This document shows positions 46,015-55,775 of a DNA stretch of 64,000 bases, piece after piece. Positions within the stretch are counted from its first letter, which is position 1. Every line of letters starts with the position of its first letter. The stretch is taken from the NCBI GenBank assembly GCA_022821545.1, contig JAJEDJ010000034.1, positions 310,001 through 374,000 of the forward strand. The letters run 5' to 3'. The position numbers were made by a program, and so were the translations under genes. The DNA comes from Caldilineaceae bacterium (GTDB lineage Bacteria > Chloroflexota > Anaerolineae > Caldilineales > Caldilineaceae). Below the pieces are notes generated by a model, which did no database searches, had not been told where the DNA came from, and saw only the letters and a program-made list of their open reading frames with translations.

Positions 46015-48390
46015 ATGCCACTACCCCCCCTGCGGCGCGTATTCTCTGTTACACTCTTGCTGACGCTTCTGGTCGCTGGCTGTGCGCAGCCCGTCACCTG
46101 GCCGGTTTCGACGTCGCCTACCGCTTCGGCGCAGTCTACTGATGCAGCCGGCCTGGCCCGGTTGGCCGACCGGCTTGCCGCCGAGAGCGGCCTCGTCCAG
46201 GACTTGGGGCCGCTCGTTACCGTGCAACCGGTCGCGACCGCCGCCGGTGAGGAAACACTCTTCGTTTCCCACACGCATGGCTTCCCCCCGGACAATCCAC
46301 TGTTCAGACAAAGAGTTTGGATTCACGCCGCCGGTCCGGAGGGCTGGAAGGCTCTGGGCCGCGTGGAGCTAGAGTGCGCCGAATACCTGAATGAGACCTC
46401 AGTTGAACAGGTATACCTGGATCCTGTCGACCTGTGGTTTACCGTTGCTGGCGGCGTCGGCGCCCACAGCGGCTGCCTTGAACTGCTGCGTTGGGACGGC
46501 CAGAACCTTTCGGTCGCCATCAGCGGATTCAGCAGCAGTCCCGATGCCGGCTCCCTCACCGACCTGAACGGGGACGGCCGGCTGGATCTGCTGTTGAACG
46601 ACAGCGACCCCTACATCTTCTGCTACGCCTGTGGCGTTCGACAGTACTGGGCGCAGCTCTTCCATTGGGATGGGCATTCGCTGAAGGAAGTAACGCCAAC
46701 GCCCTTGGCCGCCGGTCTGCCCGCAGAACTGCGCGCTTTCAACGATCGGGCCGCAGAGTTGGCCGCCGCCAGCCTCTTCGCCGACGCCTTGGAGCAGATC
46801 GAACAGGCGGAAGCCATCGCCCCCGCAAACGCCACTGTCGCCTGGAACGCCGTCTGGATCCGCCACCACCTTGAAGCCAGCCGCCAAGAGGCCTCGACCA
46901 GCGCCTTCCCCCTGCTGAACCACGTATTCGCGGGCGACTGGGAAACGGCATTTGATGCCTTGTGGAATTTCGGCTTGACTACCCTTGTCAGCGACGCGCC
47001 GATACCGGCCGGCTCTGCGGCGTCGGGGTTCGAACATGTCGTGGGCCTGCTGCTGGCCCAGTTCTCCGATACCGCTTTGGAGCTACAGCCCCAACGGGCT
47101 GCCGTTCACGCCCTGGGTGCTTGGGGACGCTTCCTGATCGAGCCGGACAACCCCGCCGTTCAGTCGGGCATGCAACTGGCCGCGGAACTGGCGGCCGAAG
47201 ACCGCCGCTACGCTGAACTGGCGAAAGCCCTGGAGGCCCGGGCCGGTACGGTTGCGGCCGCGCCTGCCCCCTCACCCCTTCCCGGTGTACAGGCGCTTCA
47301 GGACCGGCTGGCCGGCGAATATGGATCGCAGCGGGATCCGGCGCGCGGTGTGGTTGTGCGGCAACTTGAATCGTCACGTGAGGCGGCCCTCTTTGCCGCC
47401 ACTACTTTCGGGCTCCCGCCGCAGAGTGTGTCCGCCTCGCACATTGTCTCAATCCATGAGCCTCGGCAGAGCGGCTGGCTGGAGTTGGGACGCGTGGAAC
47501 TCGATTGTGTCGACTACCTCGACGAAAACTCCCTGAAACAGGTATCCATCGAACCTGCCGGACTCTGGCTGGCCGTCCAGGGTGGGGCCGGCGCGCATGG
47601 CGGCTGTCTGGAAATCCTGCGCTGGGACGGACAGGCCCTTTCGCTCGTCATCAGCAGCTTCAACAGCATCCCGGACGCCGGATCCGTTGTGGACTTGAAT
47701 GGCGACGGCCAGTCGGATCTGTTGCTGAACAACAGCGATCCCTACATCTTCTGTTACGCCTGTGGCCTGCAGCTCTACTTGGCGCGCTTCTTCCATTGGG
47801 ATGGCGAGAAACTGGTCGAAGCCGCCCCCAGGCTGTTGCCGGATGACCGGCCGCTCCATCTGCGCGCCATAAACAGCCACGCCCTCTCGCTCGCCGAGGC
47901 CGGACTCTACGCAGACGCCCTCGACGAAATCGAGCGCGCGGAAATCGCGGCGCCCTCTGACCCGACAATCCATTGGAACGCTCTCTGGATACGCCACCAT
48001 CTGGAAGTGAGCCGCCAGCTGGCCGTCGCCAGCCCGTTCCCGCTTCTGAGCTATGTATTCGCCGGCGACTGGGACTTTTCCTTCGAGATTCTGTGGTCGA
48101 TGGGCCCTTCAACCCTGTTCAGTGATACGCCGATTCCTGCCGGCTCCGCAGCCTTTGGTTTCGAGCGCACGATTGGCCACCTCCTGACCCAATACGGAAA
48201 CAGTGCCCTCATCGTTCAGCCGGAGAGAGCCGACGTCCACGCCCTGTTGGCCTGGGGACGTTTTCTGCTTGACCGGGACGATCCGGCCGTGCTCTCCGGA
48301 TTGGAGAAGGCGGCGGAATTGGCGCCCGGTAATTTCCGCATTGCCGCCTTGGCCTCTGCCTATAGGGCAAGAGCGGGAAGTGGGAACTGA
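46015..48390 (+). CDS. Large lipoprotein made of two tandem copies of the same module
   Basis: A 791-residue protein. The N-terminal LLLTLLVAGCAQP is a lipobox. Residues about 42-405 and 422-788 are homologous copies. Each has GW(K/L)xLGRVEL(E/D)C, WLAV-like strands with AHxGCLE(L/I)LRWDGQ, a calcium-binding-like DLNGDGxxDLLLNxSDPYIFCYACG, then TPR-like helices (ALEQIEQAEAIAP and ALDEIERAEIAAP) and PIPAGSAxxGFE. The DxNxDGxxD motif resembles FG-GAP/VCBS calcium loops. I know no family by name. It is probably a cell-surface protein; TTAGGAG is the ribosome site. Confidence 0.8.
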   Translation: MPLPPLRRVFSVTLLLTLLVAGCAQPVTWPVSTSPTASAQSTDAAGLARLADRLAAESGLVQDLGPLVTVQPVATAAGEETLFVSHTHGFPPDNPLFRQRVWIHAAGPEGWKALGRVELECAEYLNETSVEQVYLDPVDLWFTVAGGVGAHSGCLELLRWDGQNLSVAISGFSSSPDAGSLTDLNGDGRLDLLLNDSDPYIFCYACGVRQYWAQLFHWDGHSLKEVTPTPLAAGLPAELRAFNDRAAELAAASLFADALEQIEQAEAIAPANATVAWNAVWIRHHLEASRQEASTSAFPLLNHVFAGDWETAFDALWNFGLTTLVSDAPIPAGSAASGFEHVVGLLLAQFSDTALELQPQRAAVHALGAWGRFLIEPDNPAVQSGMQLAAELAAEDRRYAELAKALEARAGTVAAAPAPSPLPGVQALQDRLAGEYGSQRDPARGVVVRQLESSREAALFAATTFGLPPQSVSASHIVSIHEPRQSGWLELGRVELDCVDYLDENSLKQVSIEPAGLWLAVQGGAGAHGGCLEILRWDGQALSLVISSFNSIPDAGSVVDLNGDGQSDLLLNNSDPYIFCYACGLQLYLARFFHWDGEKLVEAAPRLLPDDRPLHLRAINSHALSLAEAGLYADALDEIERAEIAAPSDPTIHWNALWIRHHLEVSRQLAVASPFPLLSYVFAGDWDFSFEILWSMGPSTLFSDTPIPAGSAAFGFERTIGHLLTQYGNSALIVQPERADVHALLAWGRFLLDRDDPAVLSGLEKAAELAPGNFRIAALASAYRARAGSGN

Positions 48391-48472
48391 ACCGTCAGCC
48401 GCCTGGAAATGACCTTTTTGCCCGCTGCAACTATCTCACGCACATACCAACTGACTGAAGGGGACCGGGATC

Positions 48473-49309
48473 TTGAGAACTATCGATGTCCGCGATGTGA
48501 GACAGGCCGTCGCTGAACTCCTGCGCCACTCAGCGCACAGTTTGCCTGAAGACTATCTGGAGGCCATGCGCTCAGCCGGCCGTCAGGAGCGTTCCCCGCT
48601 GGGCCAGGAGGTCATCGAACTCTTGCTGGAGAATGCCGCCTACGCCGAGGCCGAAACGATCCCCACCTGCCAGGATACCGGAATGGCGATTCTGTTTGTC
48701 GAAGTCGGCCAGGACGTGCATTTCAGTGGCGGAGAGATCTGCGCGGCTTTGCAGGATGCGACCCGCGATGCCTACGCCGACCTGCGCAAATCGGTGGTTA
48801 CCGACCCGTTGCTGCGAGTCAATTCCGGCGACAACACGCCGGCCCTGATCCATTGGGAGATCGTTGCAGGAGACGGGCTCCGCATTAGCGCGCTGCAAAA
48901 GGGGTTCGGAGCCGAGCTAATGAGCCGGGTCAGCATGTTTCCCCCGGCCATCGGCGAAGAAGGCATTCAACAGTTCGTGATCGACACGGTCGAGCAGGCC
49001 GGCCCCAATGCCTGTCCTCCTCTGATCGTGGGCGTCGGCATCGGCGGCTCCCTGGACACCGTCGGCATGGCCGCGAAGAAAGCGCTGTTGCGGCCGGTCG
49101 GCAGCGTCAGTCCGCAACCGCATGTGGCCGCGCTCGAGAGCCAGCTGCGCGACGCGCTCAACGAATTGGGAATCGGACCGCAGGGGCTGGGGGGCGTTGT
49201 AACCGCCCTGGCCGTCCATGTCGAACTCCTGGCCACCCACATTGCCGCCCTGCCCCTCGCCGTAAACCTCAACTGCTCCGCGCCCCGGCGGGCAACTTTG
49301 GAGCTGTGA
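48473..49309 (+). CDS. Fumarate hydratase (class I) alpha subunit
   Basis: A 278-residue iron-sulphur hydro-lyase N-terminal subunit, converting fumarate to malate (or a related tartrate/hydroxy acid). Cluster cysteines are in IPTCQDTGM (near residue 63), PNACPPLIVGVGIGGS and the C-terminal NLNCSAPRR. The TTG start at 48473 is preceded by AAGGGGA. The stop overlaps the beta-subunit start by four bases. Confidence 0.92.
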   Translation: MRTIDVRDVRQAVAELLRHSAHSLPEDYLEAMRSAGRQERSPLGQEVIELLLENAAYAEAETIPTCQDTGMAILFVEVGQDVHFSGGEICAALQDATRDAYADLRKSVVTDPLLRVNSGDNTPALIHWEIVAGDGLRISALQKGFGAELMSRVSMFPPAIGEEGIQQFVIDTVEQAGPNACPPLIVGVGIGGSLDTVGMAAKKALLRPVGSVSPQPHVAALESQLRDALNELGIGPQGLGGVVTALAVHVELLATHIAALPLAVNLNCSAPRRATLEL

Positions 49310-49884
49310 TGGCCACAACTGTCCGGGCGCCTCTTGACGACGCCGCGGTGAAATCCTTGCGCGCCGGCGACCGCGTCCTCATGACGGGTACGGTCTACGC
49401 GGCGAGAGACGCGGCCCACAAGAGACTCGTCGAGGCGATGAGACGGGGCGAAGAGTTGCCGCTGCCCTTGGCGGGCCAGGTTATCTACTACGTCGGGCCG
49501 GCACCGGCCAAACCGGGCGCCGTCATTGGGCCTGCTGGGCCCACAACCAGCGGGCGTATGGACCCGTACACATTGCCGTTGCTGGAACGCGGCGTCGCCG
49601 GCCTCATCGGCAAAGGGAGCCGATCAGACGAAGTAAAGCAGGCGCTCGTAACACACGGAGCCGTCTACTTTGGCGCCGTCGGCGGGGCCTCCGCCCTGCT
49701 GGCCCGGCAGATTCGCCGCAGCCGCCTTCTTGCCTACCCCGATCTGTTGAGCGAGGCGATCCGAGAACTGGAGGTCGAAGACTTCCCGCTCTTCGTGCTG
49801 AATGACTGTTACGGAGGCGATGCCTATCTGGCTGCCAGAGAGACCTATCGTAGCGGCGCCGGCGGATCTCAGCGGTCCAGGTAG
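49306..49884 (+). CDS. Fumarate hydratase (class I) beta subunit
   Basis: A 192-residue C-terminal subunit of the two-subunit class I fumarase. [23 protein letters not shown] is the substrate loop, followed by GLIGKGSR and the H residue in [10 protein letters not shown] catalytic pair with the alpha subunit is expected. The 3' end overlaps by 16 bases the convergent galT gene. Confidence 0.92.
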   Translation: MMATTVRAPLDDAAVKSLRAGDRVLMTGTVYAARDAAHKRLVEAMRRGEELPLPLAGQVIYYVGPAPAKPGAVIGPAGPTTSGRMDPYTLPLLERGVAGLIGKGSRSDEVKQALVTHGAVYFGAVGGASALLARQIRRSRLLAYPDLLSEAIRELEVEDFPLFVLNDCYGGDAYLAARETYRSGAGGSQRSR

Positions 49885-50918
49885 TGGATTTCGCTCTGGG
49901 CTCTCAGCCGCTCCGCAGCCTGCTCCGCGGTGAGGTCGCGCTGCGGGGTGGCCAGCATTTCGTAACCGACCATGAACTTCCTGACGGTAGCCGAGCGCAG
50001 CAGCGGCGGGTAGAAGTGGGCGTGCAGTTGCCAGTGGGCGTGGTCGCCGCCGCTCGCCGGCATTCCGTGCCAGCCCATCGAATAGGGAAAACTGGTCTCG
50101 AAGAGATTGTCATACAGGGTTAGCAGGCGTTTCAGAATGCCGGCCAGCGAGTCCCGCTCCGCCGCGGCAAGTTCCCCCATCTGCCGGCATGGGCGCCGGG
50201 GCAGAAGAAGCGTCTCGAACGGCCAGACCGCCCAATAGGGCACCACCGCCGCCCAGTCGCTGTTCTCCACCACAACCCTCTCCTCCGCCGCCAGCTCGGC
50301 GCAGAGATAGTCCACCAGCAGCGGAGTGCCTTCGCGTTCGAAATAGGCCCGTTGTTCCCGGTCCTCCTTGGCCGCCTCGGTCGGCATGCGCCCGGTCGCC
50401 CAGACCTGCCCGTGTGGATGCGGGTTCGAGCTGCCCATCATGGCCCCCCGGTTTTCGAAAAGTTGAACGTAGCCCAACCTCTCGTCCTGGCTCAGCTCTT
50501 CCACCTGTTCCGCCCACAGATCCACCACGCGCCGGATGTCGGCCTGGGCCATGCGCGCCAGCGTCAGATCATGCCTCGGGCTGAAGCAGATCACCCGGCA
50601 TACGCCCGTCTCTGACTGCGACTGAAAGAACCGCTCGTTTTGCGATGTCCCGGCCGGTGTATCGGCGCGCAGCGCGGCAAAGTCGTTTTCAAAGACAAAA
50701 GTGTGCGTGTAGGCCGGATTGACCAGCCCGCCCGCCCTTTCGTTGCCGGGGCAGAGATAGCAGGAAGGGTCGTACTGTCGTAGGCAATGGGGAGGTGGCG
50801 ACTCTGTTTGGCCCTGCCACGGCCGCTTCATTCGGTGAGGAGAGACGAGAACCCACTCTCCCGTAAGCGGATTGCGGCGCCTGTGCGGATGTTCAGTGGG
50901 ATCGAAAGTGACGGACAT
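49869..50918 (-). CDS. galT: Galactose-1-phosphate uridylyltransferase
   Basis: A 349-residue enzyme of the Leloir pathway that exchanges UDP between UDP-glucose and galactose-1-phosphate. The zinc site CYLCPG (near residue 52) and the catalytic [11 protein letters not shown] (near residue 165) are intact. A second His-rich [15 protein letters not shown] segment follows. It begins 47 bases after the stop of the ROK kinase gene on the same strand, so a sugar operon is likely; galK and galE are not seen. Confidence 0.94.
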   Translation of the reverse strand: MSVTFDPTEHPHRRRNPLTGEWVLVSPHRMKRPWQGQTESPPPHCLRQYDPSCYLCPGNERAGGLVNPAYTHTFVFENDFAALRADTPAGTSQNERFFQSQSETGVCRVICFSPRHDLTLARMAQADIRRVVDLWAEQVEELSQDERLGYVQLFENRGAMMGSSNPHPHGQVWATGRMPTEAAKEDREQRAYFEREGTPLLVDYLCAELAAEERVVVENSDWAAVVPYWAVWPFETLLLPRRPCRQMGELAAAERDSLAGILKRLLTLYDNLFETSFPYSMGWHGMPASGGDHAHWQLHAHFYPPLLRSATVRKFMVGYEMLATPQRDLTAEQAAERLRAQSEIHYLDR

Positions 50919-50965
50919 TCGGGGCAGGGAATTCAGCGTGATCGACTGGAAGATTCAGCAGCTGC

Positions 50966-51865
50966 TCAGTGGTCCCGCAGGGAGCGCCGGGCCAGGGCTA
51001 TCGCGCCCAGCACGCCGGAGCGCCCGCCCAGCGCCGGCGGCACGATGTAGCTGTCTATGCCTTCCAGCACCGTCGGGCTCTGGATGTAACCATTCAGCTG
51101 GGACTTCACCTCCTCGTGGATCAGAGGGAAGATGTGCGTCTGCTCCATGACCCCGCCTCCCATCACCACCAGCTGTGGAGACATGATCATCATTATGCTC
51201 GTCACGCCCAGGGCCAGATAGTGGGCCTCCAGCGGCCAGGCCTCATGATCGGGAGGAAGCTGTTCGCCCGGCAGACCCCAGCGGGCTTCAAGCGCCGGGC
51301 CGTTGGCCAGCCCTTCCCAGCAGTCGCCGTGAAACGGGCAGGAGCCGACATAGGGGTCGCGTTCCCAGTCGTGCGGTATGGCGATGTGGCCCATTTCAGG
51401 GTGGATCAGGCCATGCATCAGTTTGCCGTCCACCATGCCGCCCCCGCCGATACCCGTCCCAATGGTGAGATACACAAACGTATCCGCCCCCTTTGCCGCC
51501 CCCCACGTGTGCTCTCCCAGGGCGGCGACATTTACGTCCGTGTCGAAACCGATCGGTAAGCCGAACGCCTCCCTCAGCGCCGGCGCAACGGCTGTGTTGG
51601 CCCAGCCCGGTTTTGGCGTATTGGTGATGTATCCGAAAGTTGGGGAGTTGGGGTCCGGGTCTACCGGTCCGAAGGAGGCCACGCCCAAGGCCGCTATCCT
51701 GTGATGCGCCTGCTGGCCGCGAAAGAAATCGATCACCTTTCCCAGCGTGACTTCAGGCGATTCGGTCGGCAGGCGGATCTCGGCCCGGATGTCATCGGGA
51801 CCGGTTCCGACAGCGCAGACGAACTTCGTTCCTCCTGCCTCGATCCCTCCGAAAACAGTGTCCAT
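50966..51865 (-). CDS. ROK-family fructokinase
   Basis: A 299-residue kinase of the ROK fold. [16 protein letters not shown] is the phosphate-binding loop; GTGIGGGMV and the zinc-binding [17 protein letters not shown] region (near residue 165) match the Bacillus GmuE/YdhR-type fructokinases. The active-site Asp is in [13 protein letters not shown]. It would phosphorylate fructose or a related hexose. AGGAGAG lies upstream. It is divergent from the Nudix gene. Confidence 0.88.
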   Translation of the reverse strand: MDTVFGGIEAGGTKFVCAVGTGPDDIRAEIRLPTESPEVTLGKVIDFFRGQQAHHRIAALGVASFGPVDPDPNSPTFGYITNTPKPGWANTAVAPALREAFGLPIGFDTDVNVAALGEHTWGAAKGADTFVYLTIGTGIGGGGMVDGKLMHGLIHPEMGHIAIPHDWERDPYVGSCPFHGDCWEGLANGPALEARWGLPGEQLPPDHEAWPLEAHYLALGVTSIMMIMSPQLVVMGGGVMEQTHIFPLIHEEVKSQLNGYIQSPTVLEGIDSYIVPPALGGRSGVLGAIALARRSLRDH

Positions 51866-51924
51866 TTCGTTAGCCTTGCTCTCCTATCGAATCTTGCTCT
51901 AGTATACCACTTCTACAGACCCGG

Positions 51925-51933
51925 TGCTATACT
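51925..51933 (+). promoter_or_regulatory. Extended -10 promoter of the Nudix gene; probably leaderless
   Basis: TGCTATACT is a strong extended -10 box. The ATG of the Nudix gene begins only seven bases downstream at 51941, so the transcript would start at the start codon. A minus-strand TATACT at 51901-51906 may be the -10 of the divergent kinase gene. Confidence 0.65.
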
Positions 51934-51940
51934 TGTTGGC

Positions 51941-52519
51941 ATGAACCGGAGATTTCGTTTCTGCCCATATTGCGCCGCTCCGGTCGTGGAGGAGCTGCGA
52001 TTCAACGCCTTGCGGCCCGTCTGCTCGGCATGTGGATTCGTCCAGTTCCCCGATCCGAAAGTGGCTGTCATCGCGCTCGTTCTGCATCGCGGCAAAGTCC
52101 TGTTGGTTCAGCGGGCAGTGGATCCGGCAAAGGGAAAATGGTCCTTGCCGGGCGGCTACATGGACGCGGGAGAGATGCCCAGGGAAGCGCTGCAACGGGA
52201 ACTCCTGGAAGAGGTCGGCTTGACTGCCGACATCGGCGATCTGATCGAAATCTTCCCCATGGTCAATGACGATGGCGACCGCACTGGAATTGTGTTGGCT
52301 TTCCTGGGCGAACCGTCCGCTTCGCCGGAAATTCCCTATGTCGCTGACGATGCCCAGGACGCAGGCTGGTTCAACGCAGATCAGATCCCTGCCGAGCTGG
52401 CCTTCGAATCGACTGAAATGCTGCTGAACGACTGGATAGCCTCTTCTCCCCCTTCTTCCGGCGAAAAGCGTCTGGAGGCTTCATCCCCCGCCCTAAATCG
52501 GCCTGCCCGGGACCGCTGA
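51941..52519 (+). CDS. Nudix hydrolase with zinc ribbon
   Basis: A 192-residue protein. The N-terminal zinc ribbon (FCPYCAAP near residue 8, PVCSACGF near residue 28) precedes a complete Nudix box (GGYMDAGEMPREALQREL, then LEEVGL). It probably hydrolyses nucleoside diphosphate derivatives such as NADH or ADP-ribose. The C-terminus is Ser-rich and disordered. Its stop TGATG overlaps the next start by one base. Confidence 0.92.
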   Translation: MNRRFRFCPYCAAPVVEELRFNALRPVCSACGFVQFPDPKVAVIALVLHRGKVLLVQRAVDPAKGKWSLPGGYMDAGEMPREALQRELLEEVGLTADIGDLIEIFPMVNDDGDRTGIVLAFLGEPSASPEIPYVADDAQDAGWFNADQIPAELAFESTEMLLNDWIASSPPSSGEKRLEASSPALNRPARDR

Positions 52520-53667
52520 TGAATCGAACCCCTCGCCTGGCGGATACCGGCCCAAAGTCTGCTCCTCCTTTTCGACACGAAAGCACCCCTGAACGGGAAG
52601 AATCTGACGGACTGAGAGACGTGAGCAGTTGCCTGGTAACGGGCGGCGCCGGCTTTCTTGGCATCAATCTCGTCCGCTACCTGCTTGAGCGCGGCATCCG
52701 GGTCGTTTCGCTCGACATCGCGCCTTTCGACTACCCGGAAAAGGACGCCGTCAAGGTCCTTGAAGGCGACATCCGCGACGTCGATTCTGTCCGCGCCGCG
52801 ATGGAAGGCGTGGACCTCGTGGTTCACGCTGCCGCGGCGCTCCCGCTTTACACGCCGGAGGAAATCTATTCCACCGATGTTGAAGGAATCCGCAACGTCC
52901 TGGATGCGGCTTACCGCTCAGGCATAGACCGGCTGATCCATATCTCATCCACGGCCGTCTACGGCATCCCCGATCACCACCCCCTCAAGGAAGACGACCG
53001 CCTGCACGGGGTGGGCCCCTACGGCAAGGCCAAGATCGAGGCCGAAGAGATCTGCCGGGAGTTCAGAGACAGGGGCATGTGTGTCCCCATCATTCGCCCC
53101 AAATCGTTCGTCGGGCCGGAGCGGCTCGGTGTCTTTGCGCTGTTCTACGATTGGGCCAAAGACGGCAAAAACTTCCCCATGCTGGGCAGTGGCAGAAATC
53201 GCTATCAGCTGCTGGATGTGGAGGACCTCTGTTCCGCGATCTTCCTGGCTGCCACCCTGCCGCGCCCGATAGTCAACGACACCTTCAACGTCGGCGCGAC
53301 CGAGTTTGCCACCATGAAGGAGGACTATCAGGCTGTCCTCGACTTCGCGGGACATGGAAAACGCATCATTCCCCTGCCGGCCGCGCCGGCCATCTGGACA
53401 TTGCGCTTACTGGAAAAGCTGGGGATTTCGCCGCTGTACAAGTGGGTCTACGAAACCGCGGCGACCGACTCCTTCGTGGATGTCGCCAGGGCCCAGCGCC
53501 TTCTCGGCTGGAACCCGGCGTTCAGCAACCAGGACGCTCTCGTCCGCAACTACATCTGGTACATTGAGAATCTGGCCAGCTTCGAGGGGAGCAGCGGCGT
53601 ATCGCACCGCGTGCCCTGGAGTCAAGGCGTCTTGAAACTTGCCAAGGTCATCTTCTCATTCCCCTGA
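52519..53667 (+). CDS. NAD-dependent epimerase/dehydratase family protein
   Basis: A 382-residue extended SDR. LVTGGAGFLGINLV near residue 40 binds NAD; the catalytic Tyr-Lys is YGKAK near residue 170; Ser is in HISSTAVYG. The substrate is a nucleotide sugar or related sugar. About 35 residues precede the Rossmann fold, and a GTG near 52621 is an alternative start. The TGATG start suggests co-transcription with the Nudix gene. Confidence 0.88.
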   Translation: MNRTPRLADTGPKSAPPFRHESTPEREESDGLRDVSSCLVTGGAGFLGINLVRYLLERGIRVVSLDIAPFDYPEKDAVKVLEGDIRDVDSVRAAMEGVDLVVHAAAALPLYTPEEIYSTDVEGIRNVLDAAYRSGIDRLIHISSTAVYGIPDHHPLKEDDRLHGVGPYGKAKIEAEEICREFRDRGMCVPIIRPKSFVGPERLGVFALFYDWAKDGKNFPMLGSGRNRYQLLDVEDLCSAIFLAATLPRPIVNDTFNVGATEFATMKEDYQAVLDFAGHGKRIIPLPAAPAIWTLRLLEKLGISPLYKWVYETAATDSFVDVARAQRLLGWNPAFSNQDALVRNYIWYIENLASFEGSSGVSHRVPWSQGVLKLAKVIFSFP

Positions 53668-53712
53668 TTGTAGTCTCCTCCGCTTCAGTGTTGCGTCCCC
53701 TTCCGGCTGTTC

Positions 53713-54228
53713 TCAACGACTCTCTTTGCTGCTCTCTTCGCCACTCTCTTCACCACTCTCTTCGCCACTCTCCTCATTGCCCGATGCCGCGGGACTGTCC
53801 TCAGCGGCCCCGGACTGCTCCTCTTGCTCTTCGAAGTTGTCGGCGAACTTCCGTACTTCGTCGGCGGCGGATCTCAGACCGACCGTCAGCCCCTCCATCA
53901 GATCAGCGGCGAGTTCGCTCTCGCGCACCCGGTTGGCCACCTTGGACGCCTGTTCCTGGATCTCCTGGCCCTGTTCGCTCCGGCTGAACTTTTCGAGTGC
54001 CTCTTCCAGGCCCCCGACTATTGACCCCAGCCCGCGGCGCAGCTCCTCCTCCAATTGGAGGCGCTGCTCGCTGCTCCACACGTTGCGCGCCGCGCGGGCC
54101 GTCGCCTCAACCAGCTTCTGAATCTCTTCGGTCAGCTCATCGCTCCTGCTGGAGCTCTCAGCCTCTTCTCCACCATTGTGCTCTCTACTCTTGTGCTCTC
54201 TGCTCTCTTCCCTGCGCTCTTCTTCCAT
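53713..54228 (-). CDS. Low-complexity coiled-coil protein, unknown function
   Basis: A 171-residue acidic protein. Residues 1-25 are Glu/Arg-rich; the middle (30-130) has heptad-like helices (LEEELRRGLGSIVGGLEEALEKF, VANRVRESELAADLMEGL); the C-terminus carries Gly-Glu-Glu-Ser repeats from 15-bp DNA repeats (53717-53775). No signal or membrane segment is visible. It lies 29 bases after the amidase stop. I do not recognise a family. Confidence 0.6.
   Translation of the reverse strand: MEEERREESREHKSREHNGGEEAESSSRSDELTEEIQKLVEATARAARNVWSSEQRLQLEEELRRGLGSIVGGLEEALEKFSRSEQGQEIQEQASKVANRVRESELAADLMEGLTVGLRSAADEVRKFADNFEEQEEQSGAAEDSPAASGNEESGEESGEESGEESSKESR
53717..53775. repeat. Tandem 15-bp repeats in the acidic-tail gene
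   Basis: About three imperfect CTCTTCNCCACTCT-type units on the plus strand encode repeated Glu-Glu-Ser-Gly in the minus-strand protein. Similar in kind to the repeats at 6773 and 10920. Confidence 0.7.
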
Positions 54229-54257
54229 GCTTGCCTCCCTGGTGTGGTCTCCTCTTC

Positions 54258-55583
54258 TTACTTTACGCCTGGAGGGCCTTGCGGTTTCATACCGCTGTCC
54301 AGATCATCTTCCCAGCCCTCAAACGCCTCCTCCAGCGTCCCCGCCAGCGCCAGAACGATGTCCTCACGCCAGGGATGGGAGACGATCTGCACGGCGACGG
54401 GGAGGCCTTCTTCATCTACGCCGACAGGAACGACCGCGGCGGGATAGCCGGTCAGACTGAAAGGGACCGTATAGTCGAAGCGCTGGTTGTCGCGGGCGCC
54501 GATTGCGGGAGCCGTGTGGTGAACGGCGGGGCAGAGGATGGCATCGTAATAACGGATATACTGGAGCAGATTGGTGCGAAACTGGTCCCAGGCGTGGAGC
54601 AGCTCGACAACGTCCTGGCCGCGGGTGCCCGCCATCCGCCGCCAGCCCTGGTCGAGGTCCCGTGCGCCTCCCACCAGGTCGAGGGGACGGTTTTCCACAA
54701 CCTGGACGCCGGCGCGGGCCAGTGCTTGCCCCGACGCGCCCACCGCATTTGCCACCGCCGAAGTGACAAGCGACGCCGGGTCATAGGCAAAGGAAGCGAC
54801 TGTCAGGTCCCGCAGTGGCAGCTGACCGGGGTCGTACACTGGTTTGGCGACAACCCCGGCGTCGAGATAGTCGGGACCGGAAATCGTCCTCAGGGCAAGC
54901 AGAAGGTCCTCCGCCCTGCGCGCGACCGGGCCGATCTGCGTGCGCTGATCAGTGAGTCCGCCCGGCTGGTTGTAGACACCGGAGTTGGGGACTCGGCCCT
55001 GCGTTGGCTTTAGAGCGGTAACGCCGCAGAAAGCGGCCGGCACGCGCAAACCGCCTCCCGTATCGCTCCCAAGCCCCAGGGGTGAACCGCCGGCTGCCAC
55101 CAGGGCCGCCTCGCCGCCGCTGCTGCCGCCTGGCGAGCGGCTGGCGTTGTGCGGGTTGCACGTCTGACCCGTGATCGCGTTTTCCGTATCGGCGCCGCTT
55201 CCTGATGGCGGGCAGTTGGTCTTGGCCAGAAGTATTGCGCCGGCCTGCTTCATCCTGTCAACGACCGTGGCGTCTTTGCGCGCAACCAGTTTCTTGCGTA
55301 ATCGGAACTCAAGCTGGCTCTGCACTCCGGACGTTTCAAATGTGTCCTTGACTGTGAATGGTAGCCCGTGAAGCAGGCCCGTCGCCTCACCTTGAGCCTG
55401 TCTCTCGTCGGCCAGTCTGGCCTGCTCCAGGGCGTCCTCGGCCACAACCGTTACCGCGTTCACCCGCGCGTTTACCGCTTCAAGCTGCGCCTGAAACGCC
55501 GCAACAACCTCGCGCGCGGAAAGCTCACGCGCCTGTATAGCCTGTATCAATTGTGTGGCCGAAGAAAAACAGATGCTCTCCAT
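54258..55583 (-). CDS. Amidase-signature protein lacking the nucleophilic serine
   Basis: A 441-residue amidase-signature enzyme. Lys79 (HGLPFTVKD) and the cis-Ser region (PGGSSGGEAALVA, 151-163) are present. The nucleophile segment, normally GSDTGGS(I/L)R, reads GSDTGGGLRVPA here (residues 172-183), so the catalytic Ser is Gly178. The DNA codon is GGT, one change from AGT. The protein may be inactive, or have a non-hydrolytic role. The ATG at 55583 gives a normal N-terminus. The gene may be a recent casualty: the rest of the frame is intact. Confidence 0.85.
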   Translation of the reverse strand: MESICFSSATQLIQAIQARELSAREVVAAFQAQLEAVNARVNAVTVVAEDALEQARLADERQAQGEATGLLHGLPFTVKDTFETSGVQSQLEFRLRKKLVARKDATVVDRMKQAGAILLAKTNCPPSGSGADTENAITGQTCNPHNASRSPGGSSGGEAALVAAGGSPLGLGSDTGGGLRVPAAFCGVTALKPTQGRVPNSGVYNQPGGLTDQRTQIGPVARRAEDLLLALRTISGPDYLDAGVVAKPVYDPGQLPLRDLTVASFAYDPASLVTSAVANAVGASGQALARAGVQVVENRPLDLVGGARDLDQGWRRMAGTRGQDVVELLHAWDQFRTNLLQYIRYYDAILCPAVHHTAPAIGARDNQRFDYTVPFSLTGYPAAVVPVGVDEEGLPVAVQIVSHPWREDIVLALAGTLEEAFEGWEDDLDSGMKPQGPPGVK

Positions 55584-55702
55584 CTCCACTATCCTACCCC
55601 AGTCGTCTCGCAGCTTCAACCGGACAGGGACACATGGGCCGTATCTCCTTCCGCGTTCCGCTCCGTTGGAGCATGTTGCGCCTGTGAATGGGGAAAACTT
55701 AC

Positions 55703-55731
55703 TTGCGCGCATCGGCCCGTAGTCTTATTCT
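55703..55731 (+). promoter_or_regulatory. Possible promoter of the sulfatase gene
   Basis: TTGCGC (55703-55708), a 17-base spacer and TATTCT (55726-55731) lie 45 bases before the ATG. The match is moderate. Confidence 0.4.
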
Positions 55732-55775
55732 AAAGGGGGCCCCTTTGCCGCGCGTCTTCTTATGGGATTTCACTC

